Assembly (NCBI RefSeq): GCF_032884065.1
Contig: NC_088868.1
Span: forward strand, 37,378,867 to 37,442,866
Direction of reading: 5' to 3'
Length of the DNA: 64,000 nucleotides
From: Artemia franciscana
Lineage: Eukaryota; Arthropoda; Branchiopoda; Anostraca; Artemiidae
Shown here one piece after another: positions 43,605 through 55,181 of this stretch. A program made the translations under genes and the position numbers. The first letter of the stretch is position 1; every line of letters starts with the position of its first letter. The notes beneath the pieces were generated by a model. The model saw only the letters and a program-made list of their open reading frames with translations. It ran no database searches and was not told the origin of the DNA.

Positions 43605-44096
43605 TCTATATATATAAAAATAAGTTGTCTGTGTGTGGATCTGTGGATGGATCAGGTGACGTCACCTGAAAAAACTGGATCAGGTGACAAAACTGAAAAC
43701 TGAAAAAAACTAAAAAAAGCAAAAACTACAAAAAAACTAAAAACTAATAAAAAAAATAAAAAAGCTAAAAAACTAAAAAAACTAAAAAAAGGCAAAAACT
43801 AAAAAAAAAAAAACTAATAAAAAAGCTAAAAAACTAAAAAAACTAAAAAAAGGCAAAAACTACAAAAAAACTAAAAACTAATAAAAAAAATAAAAAAGCT
43901 AAAAAACTAAAAAAACTAAAAAAACTAAAAAAAGGTAAAAAACTAAAAAAAACTAAAAACTAAAAAAACTAAAAAAAGGAAAAAACTGAAAAATAAGCTA
44001 AAATAAAGGTAAAAACCAATAAAAAACTAAAAAAAAAACTGAAAAAACTAAAAAAGGCAAAAACTACAAAAAAAAACTAAAAACTAATAAAACAAG
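43605..44096 (+). mobile_element. Helitron 4, 5' end fragment
   Basis: The start A^TCTATATATATAAAAATAAG is at 43605. Then TTGTCTGTGTGTGGATC, the palindrome CAGGTGACGTCACCTG (43653-43668) and a ~400 bp AAAAAACTAAAAA tract (43690-44090). It breaks off there; no minisatellite, coding part or CTAG end follows. Confidence 0.85.
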
Positions 44097-44245
44097 AGCT
44101 AAGAGCTCATATGGCACTTGTGACGAGGTCGGAAGAGCCGAGAGCTCATATGGTACGAGGTCGGAAGAGCCAAGAGCTCATTTGGACGAGGTCGGAAGAG
44201 CCAAGAGCCAAGAGCTCATTTGGCACTTGTGAGAAGGTCAGAACC
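44097..44245. repeat. ~38-bp minisatellite (GAGCTCATATGG...)
   Basis: About four units of AAGAGCTCATATGGCACTTG, followed by a GACGAGGTCGGAAGAGCC-type half, some units shortened. It leads straight into the ~288-bp tandem repeat. Confidence 0.85.
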
Positions 44246-44936
44246 TAAAGTTAAACTTTATAGCACAAGATCCTTCTAAATATCAAATTTCATTAAGATC
44301 TGGTCACCCTTTCGTAAGTTACAAATACCTCAATTTTCAAAATTACCTCCCCCCTCCCAATTCCACCAAAGAGAGCAGATCCGGTCCAGTTATGTCAGTC
44401 ACGTATCTTAGACAGGTTTCTATTCTTCCCATCCAGTTTCATCCTGATCTCACCGCTTTAAGTATTTTCTAAGATTTCCGGTCCCCCCAACTGCCCCCCC
44501 CCCCCCAATTACGTTTGATCCGGTTGAGATTTAAAATAAGATATCAGAGTTACGAGGTCCTTCTAAATATGAAGTTTCATGAAGATCCGATCACTCCTTC
44601 GTAAGTTAAAAATACGTTATTTTTCTTATTTTTCAGAATTACCCCCCCCCCCCCCCCGCAATTGAGCGGATCCGTTCCAATTATGTAAATTACGTATGCA
44701 AGACTTTTGCTTATTTTTCCAACCAAGTTTCATCCCAATCCTTCCAATCTAAGGGTTTCCCATCATTTTAGGTCTCCCCACCTCAAACTTCCCCCAATGT
44801 CACCAGATCCGGTCAGGATTTAAAATAAGAGCTTTGAGCCACGATATCCTTCTAAAAATCAAATTTCATGGAGATCCAATCACCCATTCGTAAGTTAAAA
44901 ATACCTCATTTTTTCTAATTTTTCAGAATTAACCCC
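44246..44936. repeat. 287-289 bp tandem array, second locus
   Basis: ATCAAATTTCAT-type landmarks occur at 44281, 44568 and 44857. It is the same family as 33498-34615. C-runs (44496 on, 44643-44657) interrupt it and the array runs into the gap. Confidence 0.85.
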
Positions 44937-45036
44937 NNNNNNNNNNNNNNNNNNNNNNNNNNNNNNNNNNNNNNNNNNNNNNNNNNNNNNNNNNNNNNNN
45001 NNNNNNNNNNNNNNNNNNNNNNNNNNNNNNNNNNNN
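44937..45036. other. Assembly gap (100 N)
   Basis: Exactly 100 N, just upstream of the troponin C exon. An earlier small exon could be hidden here. Confidence 0.99.
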
Positions 45037-45227
45037 TTACATATAACTGGTTTCCGCAGATTGTTTGATTTGGTCCAAATTTTTTTTTAAAGTAAAAGTC
45101 AAAGTCCTGATTTTTCCAGGCTTCCGCTTCATCGAATCAGACAATCCAATTTGATTTTCACTGTCCTTGGTGCTTTAACTGATACTTTATCATAACACGA
45201 CATGACCAGCATTGATTACTTTTACAG

Positions 45228-45491
45228 TTCTTAAAAAAGCGTTTGATAGCTTTGACAGTCACAAAAAGGGCAGCATCCCATGTGACATGGTTGGGACAAT
45301 TCTTCGACTAATGGGACAAGCCTATGATGGTAAAGTCCTTGAAGAGCTTATTGAAGAAGTAGACGCTGATAAATCAGGACAATTGGAATTCAGTGAATTT
45401 GTAATTCTGGCAGCCAAGTTTATAATAGAAGAAGACACAGATGCATTGCAAAAAGAGCTGAAAGAGGCGTTTAGACTTTACGATAAAGAAG
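45228..45491 (+). CDS. TnC: Troponin C, internal exon (EF-hands I, II and start of III)
   Basis: Calcium sensor of the troponin complex on muscle thin filaments. The acceptor is ATTACTTTTACAG (AG at 45226-45227) and the donor is GAAG^GTAAAT at 45491/45492; both ends are phase 1. The exon codes for [20 protein letters not shown] (site I, lacking proper Ca ligands), then [32 protein letters not shown] is a complete EF-hand loop (site II). A linker helix ends in FRLYDKEG, the first half of loop III. This pattern is typical of arthropod TnC. The start codon and first ~10 residues lie in one or more exons further upstream, not found here. The joined exons give ~141 residues, close to the usual ~150. 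Calmodulin is less likely because loops I and III are degenerate. Confidence 0.92.
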
Positions 45492-46096
45492 GTAAATGCT
45501 TATTTCTTGGACGGCTGAAAACAGGTATGGGTAGATGCGGCATGTCAGAAACCTGTTTATTGTATCCTCGTCATTCCCGACGTGGGGCATGGCAATATTT
45601 TTTGGGGGGGAGGGTGGCGTTTTAGAGGTCATACATCTTTTGGCTGATATATTCTACAGCCTTTATTTAAAAAAAAAACATTTTTCGATTGAATCATGTC
45701 ATATTCAAATGTATTAAACGAGCGAAATAATGGTAATGTAATAACTTTGTGTATTAAATATAAGGTGCTTTATGCAGAAAACATTTAGCATAATAATTAC
45801 ATTTCACTTATTTTAAACTAAAGAAAATCAGTCTAAATTATGAACTGAGGATGGCTCGAAAAATATACCAAGTTCACGGCGATTTCGGCTTCCTTCAAGT
45901 GAATACGTATAAGATTTTGAGCAACACAATTTGGATATCAGGGCATCAGGGTGGGGGCATCAGGATTTGAGAAATGCTTAGTTGGGCATGGCCTAAAATC
46001 AGTTGGGAACCACCGGTATAGCTACATCAATTATAAAAATTAGGGAGTATTTGTCGAAAACGGACATATTGTAGTGAATCACGAAACCGGTCTTGA

Positions 46097-46196
46097 NNNN
46101 NNNNNNNNNNNNNNNNNNNNNNNNNNNNNNNNNNNNNNNNNNNNNNNNNNNNNNNNNNNNNNNNNNNNNNNNNNNNNNNNNNNNNNNNNNNNNNNN
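46097..46196. other. Assembly gap (100 N)
   Basis: Exactly 100 N inside troponin C intron A. Confidence 0.99.
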
Positions 46197-47774
46197 AATC
46201 AGTTTTTCCTTGGTTTTCCAGATTATTCACTTTTTAGTTTATGTTCCATGAGATTTTTATTTAGGGGCGAGGAATGAGCCCCTGGCCCGTCCCATAAAAA
46301 CGTTGGAGATAGTAACAGGTTTAGCAAGATACTGTAAACTTTTACTCTAAAGGAAAAATATGTTTTTGAATATGCTCTGAAATACCCGAAATTAAAAATA
46401 TTTGGGCCCTTAGAAACAAAATGAAACAGAAAAACAGGAAAAAGTGCTCATTCCAAGCCGCTGTTGTCAAAAAAGATAAAATTGCTGTCTCGCTTTCTCA
46501 AAATTTCAAAAACGTTCCGCAAGAAATGGACAAATCTTTACCAATTTAGAAATAAAGAATGGGACCCTTTCTCATTCTTTAGTGAAGTCGGTGCTTGTAA
46601 GAGGTTTAGCGAGTTGAATGTAAAAAAAATAATATTTTCACCGAAAAGGAGAACGACCCTTAGAAACGAAAATAAAAGAAAACAAGAAAAAAAGGAACTG
46701 TTTCCAATTCTATATCTATGAAATCCAACTTGAATAAACAAAACACAGCATCTGGAAAGGATTTCTAAATTTAGTCTACCTAATTCTAGACCTACTAATT
46801 TCTAGGAGTAAACATTTAAAATCATTGCTAAAAAGAAAACATCTCACTGTCTGTTTCGGCATCTGTCAGACAAAAATAAACTAAAAATTCAAATTGATGA
46901 AGTGTGCTATGGAGCTTTCTTTTGTCTACTCATTAATTTGACAAGATCAAATCAAGCCAAATGATAAATTTAAAACTAAGTGCTTAAGATAGGGAAATCT
47001 TTCAGCGTATAAACATATGAATTGGCTAGACAAATCGATTATTTGCTTGGGATGATCCTACTTAACACAGGAGCTGTAGAAATCCGAATGGTGGCAAACT
47101 CGGTTTAAATTCTCTAACATAATTGCTTCATTGCAGAAAAAATACGATTGACTATATTTGGGTATATTTTGGTTACTTCAAGGTTTTTAAAATTAGAAGA
47201 AAATACAGATCCAAGTACATTGAATTTTCTTTAGTGGAAGAGACATAAATACACAACAACGGTGAAAACATAAAGAAGGGAGCGGTAGTGGAATTAATTA
47301 CAGAAAGCTTGGGGCAGGTAAAATGTATATCTCAGATCATAAGCATGGAAATTTTTTCCTTTCAGTTCTTTCAATGAAAACAGAAACAGAGGGCAGATGA
47401 AAAGGTCAATCAAAAAATACTAAAATAATTTATTTTTCAAATTTAGGGTGGAGGGGGAGACAAAAGGATCTAGGGGCAAGTACACCTCACTCTCGTACTT
47501 GCCATTGATGACCCAGGAGAGTTATAACTTTACCCTCTATGTGTGTTGCCAACCATAGATTTAGAAAATACCTTTTTTCTAACATGGTCATTGAAAAATC
47601 AAAAATAGAAATTTTTTTTCATTTTTCCAAACAAATACAACTTCGGAAAATACACAGTATTTTCACGTTGTATTCTGTTTTTGCACGTGTTCTCTTGACA
47701 ACCAGTAACGCATACTGTGTTTTGATTTAGTTCAATATTGTTCCAATATATTTTGAAATTTCACCTTAATATTT

Positions 47775-48780
47775 TTAGCTTTAGTATTAGCAGTAGTAGT
47801 ACCGGTATTATTAATAGTAAGAGAAGTAGTAGTAGTGGAACTGGTAGTAGCCTTAGCTTAAGTAGCACTAGAAGTAGTAATATTTGTAGCAGTTGTAGTA
47901 GTAGCAGTGGTGGTAGTAATAGTAGTAGTAATTTGATGCAAAAATTGCCTTTTGGTCAATTCAAAATCCCCCACAACAAGCCCTGCAAGTTTCAATGTCA
48001 CACACCAGGTCGTTCCGAAGATATTGCTGATGATAAACCCTGCTTTTGATTACCTGCATGACAACTTGCATAAAAGTAGTAGTTGTAGTAATAGTATCCG
48101 TACTAGTGATAGTATTAGTAGTAGCATGCATGCATTGCCTTTTGGTCGATGAATGGCCATTTAAAGCATTCTGTGAAAGTTTCAACTTAATTCACTACTC
48201 CATTCCTGAGATACACCCTTTTGACAATCTGTAGGGGTTGTATTAGTAATAGTAGCAATAGTTGCAACAGTAGTAGTAATAGTAGAAGTAGTACGCACAA
48301 CTTGCCATTCGGCCAGCTGTACATCCCCCCCCCACCCTGAACTTACCATATAAGTTTCAGCTTGATACTGTAAGCCTTTCCAAAAGTATTACTGATACAC
48401 CTTTTTGACAATCTATATGCATATAGAATACTTTGATTTGGTTCAACTTTCCCCTCAACGTTCCCCCAAATTCTTAATTCAGTGCTCTCGGCCTCGGTAG
48501 TACTCGCTACAAAAGTAGTAGCTATAATGATAAAAATGATAATATTAAAAGTAATGGTAGTGGTAGTATTACCAGTAGTAGTATTAGCATTAGTAGTAGT
48601 AGTAGTAGTAACGTGCAAAAATTTCCGTTTTGTTCCATTGATTATCTCCCTTACCATTACCTGAACGTTCCAAATTAACAAAATCATTCCTGAGTTACAC
48701 CTTTTCGACAGCTCATATGCACAAAGTTGTTTCAATTTGCTCAATACTCCTCTCAATATCCCCTGAAAAGTTTACCTGGA
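47775..48780. repeat. Modules of (TAG)n plus conserved ~150-bp spacers
   Basis: Runs of TAG/TAGTAA-type triplets (47787-47935, 48070-48125, 48240-48295, 48515-48610) alternate with similar non-triplet blocks. The blocks share TTGCCTTTTGGTC or TTGCCATTCGGCC, AAGTTTCA, CTGAGATACACC and TTTTGACAATCT. Related blocks lie at 58740-58830, 59170-59330 and 59590-59750. ORFs with serine or valine runs across it are triplet translations. Confidence 0.75.
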
Positions 48781-49500
48781 TGCTCTTCATCTTTTTGAAC
48801 ACTAAAGGTCGAACATGTCCACCTTTCTCAATAGAAAATACTATATGTAAACGGGGTAAATTGTACAGTTTATAGATTTTCCACATAGAGATGGGTGAGG
48901 AGGGGGGTTGGTATATTCAGAGTTACTTGACCTTTCAACTATGTTGAACAGAATGATAATTTCAAAGTTTGATTGGTTAAGTTTGAGGAATTGATTTGCG
49001 CGGGAGGTGCACTGACTAACATCCAATCTCTTTTGACTCTTGGAAAGGGCACGATAACTTTTAATTTCCAATCAAAAAAGCTCCTTCCGAAGTTTCTACG
49101 ATAGTTAATCCTATACGAAGTGCTTTTGTGAAAAACATGAAAAATATATTGCGACCACACCATTTCTAACTTAGGCAGAGCTATTGCGCTGCCTATGAAA
49201 ATATTCCAATGTACGGCTATGCCACTTTTTGAGTATGGATAAAAATTGTCTGTTTAACTCTAACGGTATGTATCTTCCAGCCCAGCTCCGAGTATGGCAG
49301 ACTGAGCTTGCAATTTAGTAATACCACCTCAGGGAAATTCTTAGTGCAAGGTTTCTCTGGGACGGTTTTCTTCAGGTTATAAAGAAATATGCAAGTCATA
49401 ATCAATATTGGTTATTTCTCAATAGAAGTGGAGTTTAAGCTTCAGTAATACTGTTGGCTCTCTCGGACCTTTTACATATATCACGCCATATTATTTTTAG

Positions 49501-49632
49501 GAAATGGGTACATTCCAACCAGCAGTTTGAAGGAAATTTTGCGTGAGCTCGATGATCAGCTAACCGAGGAAGAACTTGACATGATGATTGATGAAATAGA
49601 CACGGATGGTTCTGGAACAGTTGATTTTGATG
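49501..49632 (+). CDS. TnC: Troponin C, internal exon (rest of EF-hand III, EF-hand IV)
   Basis: The acceptor AG is at 49499-49500 and the donor is GATG^GTAAGT at 49632/49633. With the phase-1 base from the previous exon it reads [20 protein letters not shown], then [20 protein letters not shown] and VDFD. Loop III ([12 protein letters not shown]) lacks the final Glu. Loop IV ([12 protein letters not shown]) is complete once the next exon adds Glu. The D-linker and EF-hand helices match arthropod TnC. Confidence 0.93.
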
Positions 49633-50537
49633 GTAAGTCTTGTGGGAGATGGGGTCCGAGTGGGGTTTTGAGAATCTGTCTGGAAGCAGAAGCCTGGCCC
49701 ACTTTCAAAAAAAGACTAGTTTTTGAACCAGAAAGTCTATCAGTCACGCTTGTTCTTTTGAAGATCATAGCTTTGATCAGCTCTTATTTGATAAATTGGG
49801 ATTGATTATCAGTGGAAAAAAATAGGATTGTTATAAATTTGTATCAGAGAGTAAAATAAAATATGTAACCAGAGCACACACAGAGAGGGTTTCAAAAACT
49901 GAACAGCTCTTAATCTCCTTCCAAAAGAAAATTATATTGTTTTGTTCTTTCAAAAGCCTATTGCCATGTAGACGCTGAAAATGTTAAAAATTAACTGACC
50001 AAATATTTAAAACTTTGTATTTTTGTAATGTTCAAGTTTTGCTATAAAATTAGAACTAGACAGTTTTTTCGTCATAACCATCCCCCCTTTCCACCAAAAA
50101 ACATATTTTAAATTCATACTTTTTTTGGCTACATGTTTTTCTGATGTATATTTAACTGATGAGCCAATTTTTTTTCTTTTGACAGTTTTCTTTTGATGAA
50201 TTTTGACGTCAAGAATATCCTATAGAATTGTTGCCAAGGACCAAGATTCAAATATGGAATTGTATATCCTTTCCCTATATTTTTCATGACGAGACATTTC
50301 TATCGATATATTCATCAGATAAATCCTTATGAGAAAAAAAAATTCCTGAAGGTTTGACTGCCTGGTTATTATCAAATTGATATTTGGTACAGTCTTTGTT
50401 CATTTAATTTTTTATTCTCATAACTATGGTTTACTATCAGACACTTATGTAGGCAGCAAAACTTATTTCATATATTTAGTGCACGTACAGTAATGCATTT
50501 TACTAAGTTTCTTCACCTAATGCATTTTATAGGTTTG

Positions 50538-52217
50538 TCAAACAGTTCGTGGTAACGAACTGTAGTAAGGAGCGACCCGGCTCAATAGTAACCAAAACTC
50601 TAAAAAATGGAATTTTGATACCAATAGCTACATCAAAAGAATCGTATTTTAATGCTGGTTTTAAATATATAAATTTCATCAAGTTTAGTCTTACCCATCA
50701 AAAGTTACGAGCCTGAGAAAATTTGCATTATTTGCATAGAATCTTAACGAAAATCACACCATCAGACTCAGCGTATCGGAGAACCCTACTGTAGAAGTTT
50801 CGAGCTCCTATCTACAAAAATGGGGAATTTTGCATTTTTTGCCAGAAGGCAGATCACGGATGCGTGTTTATTTGTTTTTTTTTTCTTTTTCCCAGGGGTG
50901 ATCGTATCGACCCAGTTGTCCTAGAATGTTGCAAGAGGGCTCATTCTAACCGAAATGAAAAGTTCTAGTGCCCTTTTTAAGTGACCAAAAAAATTGGAGG
51001 GCACATAGGCCCCCTCCCACGCTAATTATTTTCCCGAAGTCAACGGATCAAAATTCTGAGATAGCCATTTTATTCAACGTAGTCGAAAAACCTTATAACA
51101 ATGTCTTTGGGGACGACTTACTCCCCCACAGTCCCCGTGGGAGGGGCAACAAGTTACAAACTTTGACCTGTGCTTACATATAGTAATGGTTATTGGGAAG
51201 TATACAGGCGTTTTCAGGAGGATTTTTTTGGTTTCGGGGAGGGGTTGAGAAGAGGGGGATATGCTGGGGGAACTTTCCTTCGAGAATTTGTAATGGGAGA
51301 AGAAAATTTCCATGAAGGGAGAGCAGGATTTACTAGCATTATTTAAAAAAAAAACAATTAAAAAATAAAAGTGAAAAAGCGTTTTCAGCTGGAAGTGAGG
51401 AACAGCAATAAAACTTAAAACAAACAGAAATTATTACCCATATGAGGGGCTCACTTCCTTCTAATACCTCGCTCTTTACGCTAAAGTATTTTCATTAATT
51501 TCAACTACTTATTCTACGGCTTTTGTGATTCAGGGGGTCATTCTTAATGAATTGGGATAAAATTTAAGCTTTAGTGTAAAGAGCGAGGTACTGACGATGG
51601 GGCGAATCCCCTCATATATGTAATAAAAACATGAGAATACAAAAGTTTTTTACGTAAGCTAATTTATAAGTTGCGTAAATCTTTTACCAATAAAAAGATT
51701 CGTAAAAAATTAAAAGTTCTAGTTGCCTTTTTAATTAACCAAAAAATCGGGGGGCAACTAGGCTTCGTCCCCCGCTCTTTTTTTCTCAAAATCATTCGAT
51801 CAAAATTATGAGAAATCCATTGAGCCAAAAAAAAAATATGCAAATTTCGTTTTGATTATTCCTCTGCAGAGAGCCAAAATCAAAACATGATTTGATTCAA
51901 AAACGTTCAGAAATTAAATAAAAAAAACAAGTTTTTTTAACTGAAAGTAAGGAGCAACATTAAAACTTAAAACGCACAGAAATTACTTTGTATATGGAAG
52001 AGGCTGCTTCCTCATCAACGCCCCGCTCTTTACGCTAAAGTTTTTTACTGTTTTACAAAGAAGAATTGAGAGAAAGAGTCAAACTTTAGCGTAAAGAGCG
52101 GGGCGTTGATGAGGAAGCAGCCTCTTTCATATACGAAGTAATTTCTGTGCGTTTTAAGTTTTAATGTCGCTCCTTACTTTCAGTGAAAAAAAAACTTGTT
52201 TTTTTTATTTAATTATA
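50538..52217 (+). repeat. FB-family element, full length (~1.68 kb)
   Basis: It starts TCAAACAG with hairpin CAGTTCGT-GGTA-ACGAACTG (50543-50562). The body runs through GACCCGGCTCAATAGTAACC, CACACCATCAGACTC, AGATCACGGATGC and AAATTGGAGGGCAC. One long hairpin lies near 51395-51625 (CCTCGCTCTTTACG with TGTAAAGAGCGAGG). A second, near-perfect ~300-bp palindrome at 51912-52217 ends it. No ORF is shared between copies in one frame, so it is non-autonomous or of unknown type. Confidence 0.88.
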
Positions 52218-52910
52218 TGAAGTATTCAATTGGTTTCATCATAATAAAGCCCTGTGCACTACAGTTAAAACCAAAAACTACTTTTCGTTTGTGGTTTTAG
52301 GAATAAAAGAGAAGGTAAATTAAGCAGCATAAAAAGGTGATATATAGTTGTAAAATGTTTCCCAAACATTATTAGGAAAGTTGATAGACCGTCAGAGCAA
52401 TAGGGTGCTAAAGCGTGCGCAAACGCGGGGTCATGAAACTTTTGTGGTTTTATATCTGTGTCAAAAATGTTCAATGGAGAATATAGGACTTTTGGCTACT
52501 ATATATTGCTTTTACTGTGACTAAGGAAGGAAGTTGCTAAACTGCAGTTGTATTAGCAGAGCATAAGAAAATGGTGTCTCGGATTGAGTGATTCACTGAC
52601 ACGCTGTGTGTAAAACTCTGATTAAAAGGTCTTTCCAGTAATTTCTCAAAGTGAACCAAAATTGGATTTGATAATCTAGACTAAAAAAATTCCTTTAAAG
52701 TTTTTCTGCTTTTTAATTGAGACACCGAACTCTGCAGAAAAGTGACAAGTGCAACTATGTGAGAGCTGTAAACCATATATACTTGCTTTATTAACCTTAA
52801 TTCTTTAGAAAGACCTCCAAGGGCTTAGTAGCCTAAATATAAACGTATTCTTGAATTGCAATAATAAAATGCACTCTTACTGTACTGACATTCCATTCTT
52901 AATCTTGTTG
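52218..52910. other. Intron sequence between FB elements
   Basis: No repeat or ORF recognised. Confidence 0.5.
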
Positions 52911-54624
52911 TCAAACAGTTCGTGGTAACGAATTGTAGTAAGGAGCGACCCGGCTCAATAGTGAACAAAACTCCAAAAAACGGAATTTTGATGCTAAAAG
53001 ATACAGCAAAAGAATCAAATTTTTATGCCGATTCTAAATATATAAATTTCATCAAATTTAATCTTTGTCATCAAAAGTTACGAGCCTGAAAAAATTTGGC
53101 TTATTTTGGAAAATAGGGGGAAACACCCCCCAAAAGTCAAGGAATCGAAAGTCACACCATCGCATTCAGCATATCAGAGAACAATTTAGCACAAATTTCA
53201 AGCTCCTATCTACAAAAATGTGGAATTTTGTATTTTTTGCCAGAAGACAGATCACGGGTGCGTGTTTATTATTTTTTTTCTCAGAGGTCATCGTATCGAC
53301 CAAGTGGTCCTAGAATCTCGCAAGAGGGCTTATTCTAACGGAAAAGAAAATTTCTAGTGCCATTTTTAAGTGACCAAAAAAATTGGAGGGCACCTAGTCC
53401 CCCTCCCACGCTCATTTTTTCCCAAAGTCAACGGATCAAAACCATTTTGTTCCACATAGTCGAAAACCATAATAACTATGTCTTTAGAATGGCTCACTCC
53501 CCCACAGTCCCTGGGGGAGGGGCTGCAAGTTATAAACTTTGTCCAGTGTTTACATACAGTAATGGTTATTGGGAAGTGTACAGACGTTTTCAGGGAGATT
53601 CTTTTGGTTTGGGGGTGGGGCTGAGGGGAGGGTGCTATGTGGGAAGATCTTCCCTTGGAAGAATATGTCATGGGGGAAGAGAAATTCAACGAAAAGGGCA
53701 CGGGATTTCCTAGCATTCCTATGAAAAAACAATGAAAAATAAACATGAAAAAGTTTTATGAACTGAAAATAAGGAGTAGCATTAAAACTTAAAACGAACA
53801 GAGATTATTACGCATACGACGGGTTCAAAAAATACTTTAGCATAAAGAGCAAGGTATTTAGAAGGAGATAAATACCTTTCTATTTCTGCTAAAGTATTTT
53901 TAGTAATTTCAACTATTTATTCTAAGGCCTTTCTGATTCAGGGGTCATTCTTAAAGAATCGGGGAAAACTTAAGATTTAGTGTAAAGAGCGAGGTATTAA
54001 CGAGGAGATGAACCCCTTCATATACGTAATCAAAAATATAAGAATATAGAAGTTTGTTACACAAGTTAATTCTTAAGCTACGTATATTTTTCACTAATAA
54101 AAACATTCTTTAAAAATTAAAAGTTCTAGTTGCCTTTTTAAGTAACCGAAAAATTGGAGGACAACAAGGCCTCCTTCCCCACTCCTTATTTCTCAAAATC
54201 GTCAGATCAAAATTGAGAGAAAGCCGTTTAGCCAAAAAAAGAATTAATATGCAAATTTCATTTTAATAATTTTATGTGCGGAGAGCCAAAATCAAAAATG
54301 CATTAATTCAAAAACGTTTAGAAATTAAATAAAAAAACTAATTTTTTAGCTGAAAGTAAGGAGCGACATTAAAACTTAAAACGAACAGAAATTACTCCAT
54401 ATATGAAATGGGTTGACCCCTCCACAATCCCTTGCTCTTTACGCTAAAGTTTGACTCTTTGCCACAATTCTACTCTATAAAACAATTAAAAACTTTGGCG
54501 TAAAGAGCGAGGGATTGTGGAGGGGACAACCCATTTCATATACGGGGTAATTTCTGTTCGTTTTAAGTTTTAATGTCGCTCCTTACTTTCAGTTTAAAAA
54601 ACTAGTTTTTTTATTATTTAATTC
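52911..54624 (+). repeat. FB-family element, full length (~1.71 kb)
   Basis: Same layout as 50538-52217: TCAAACAG start, 5' hairpin with one mismatch, body, a middle fold-back (53750-54040) and a terminal palindrome (54323-54624). The terminal arms carry CCCCTCCACAATCCC and, on the other side, GGGATTGTGGAGGGG. The usual arm in other copies is different (CTCATCAACGCCCC with GGGGCGTTGATGAG). Confidence 0.88.
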
Positions 54625-55068
54625 TTACAGGACAGGTTCGCTGAAGAGCTTGTTCAAGACAAAAATAAGGTCATTGACACTTCTTAATTTGCGAAGCATT
54701 GATGCAACTTTGGAGCTTTTTCATGTCTTTGAGCTGACTGTAGTGACTAAAAAGAGTAGTATTTCATCGAAATTGTAAGGTTGGCACTGCAAATCCGACT
54801 ATAAACACAAAATAATAACTAATATAAATTTTGTTACAAGACTTCATTTTACACCAATTTTTCATGAAATTTGGTGAAAAGAATTTATCTATATTTCTTA
54901 GATAGCTATTTTATAGTTCCCGATTTCAGTTAATAGTTTCAATATCTTTTTTTATCTTATATATTTCCAAGTTGGTTTAATGTTGGTTTGTTTATAGCGA
55001 AAAGGAAAAGAAGTTGTCTTTCGTGGTAGCACCAAGTCAAGATTTTAATCCTAGTACTTTTTTTTCAG

Positions 55069-55097
55069 AATTCATGGAAATGATGACTGGAGAATAA
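55069..55097 (+). CDS. TnC: Troponin C, last coding exon
   Basis: After a pyrimidine-rich acceptor (AG at 55067-55068) the phase-1 join reads EFMEMMTGE followed by TAA at 55095-55097. The first Glu is the 12th ligand of EF-hand loop IV, so the splice is required for a working site. EFMxMMTGE is the standard end of arthropod and invertebrate TnC. Confidence 0.93.
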
Positions 55098-55175
55098 AGA
55101 TAATTTGGAGAAGAAAAAGAATAATTTAAATTCTAATCTTTATCTATCTCTTTTTCTTAATACTGTTTTCACACT

Positions 55176-55181
55176 AATAAA
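55176..55181 (+). terminator. Candidate polyadenylation signal of troponin C
   Basis: AATAAA 79 bases after the stop codon. Another AATAAA overlaps the stop (55093-55098) but is too close to be the likely signal. Confidence 0.5.

Larger units (their letters stand above)
45492..49500 (+). other. Troponin C intron A (4.0 kb)
   Basis: GTAAAT donor and TTATTTTTAG acceptor. It contains a 100-N gap (46097-46196), a weak ~250-bp duplication (CCCTTAGAAAC at 46407 and 46657), (TAG)n-centred modules at 47775-48780, and otherwise unassigned sequence. Confidence 0.88.
49633..55068 (+). other. Troponin C intron B (5.4 kb)
   Basis: GTAAGT donor and TTTTTTTTCAG acceptor. It is mostly two FB elements (50538-52217 and 52911-54624) in the same orientation; the rest is unassigned AT-rich sequence. 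Confidence 0.9.

Noticed and set aside
45492-45717. ORF extension past the troponin C exon (to 45625) and the overlapping ORF at 45535
   Set aside because: They read through a clear GT donor into the intron; the next exon restores the EF-hand sequence.
47738-48664. Serine-rich and valine-rich ORFs
   Set aside because: They are (TAG)n-type triplets read in different frames on either strand inside the troponin C intron.
50968-53746. Recurring ORFs in FB elements (starting MPFLSDQKNW at 50968 and 53357, similar at 21558)
   Set aside because: They start alike because the DNA is repeated, but frameshifts make them diverge after ~25 codons. No conserved frame, so not a real protein.
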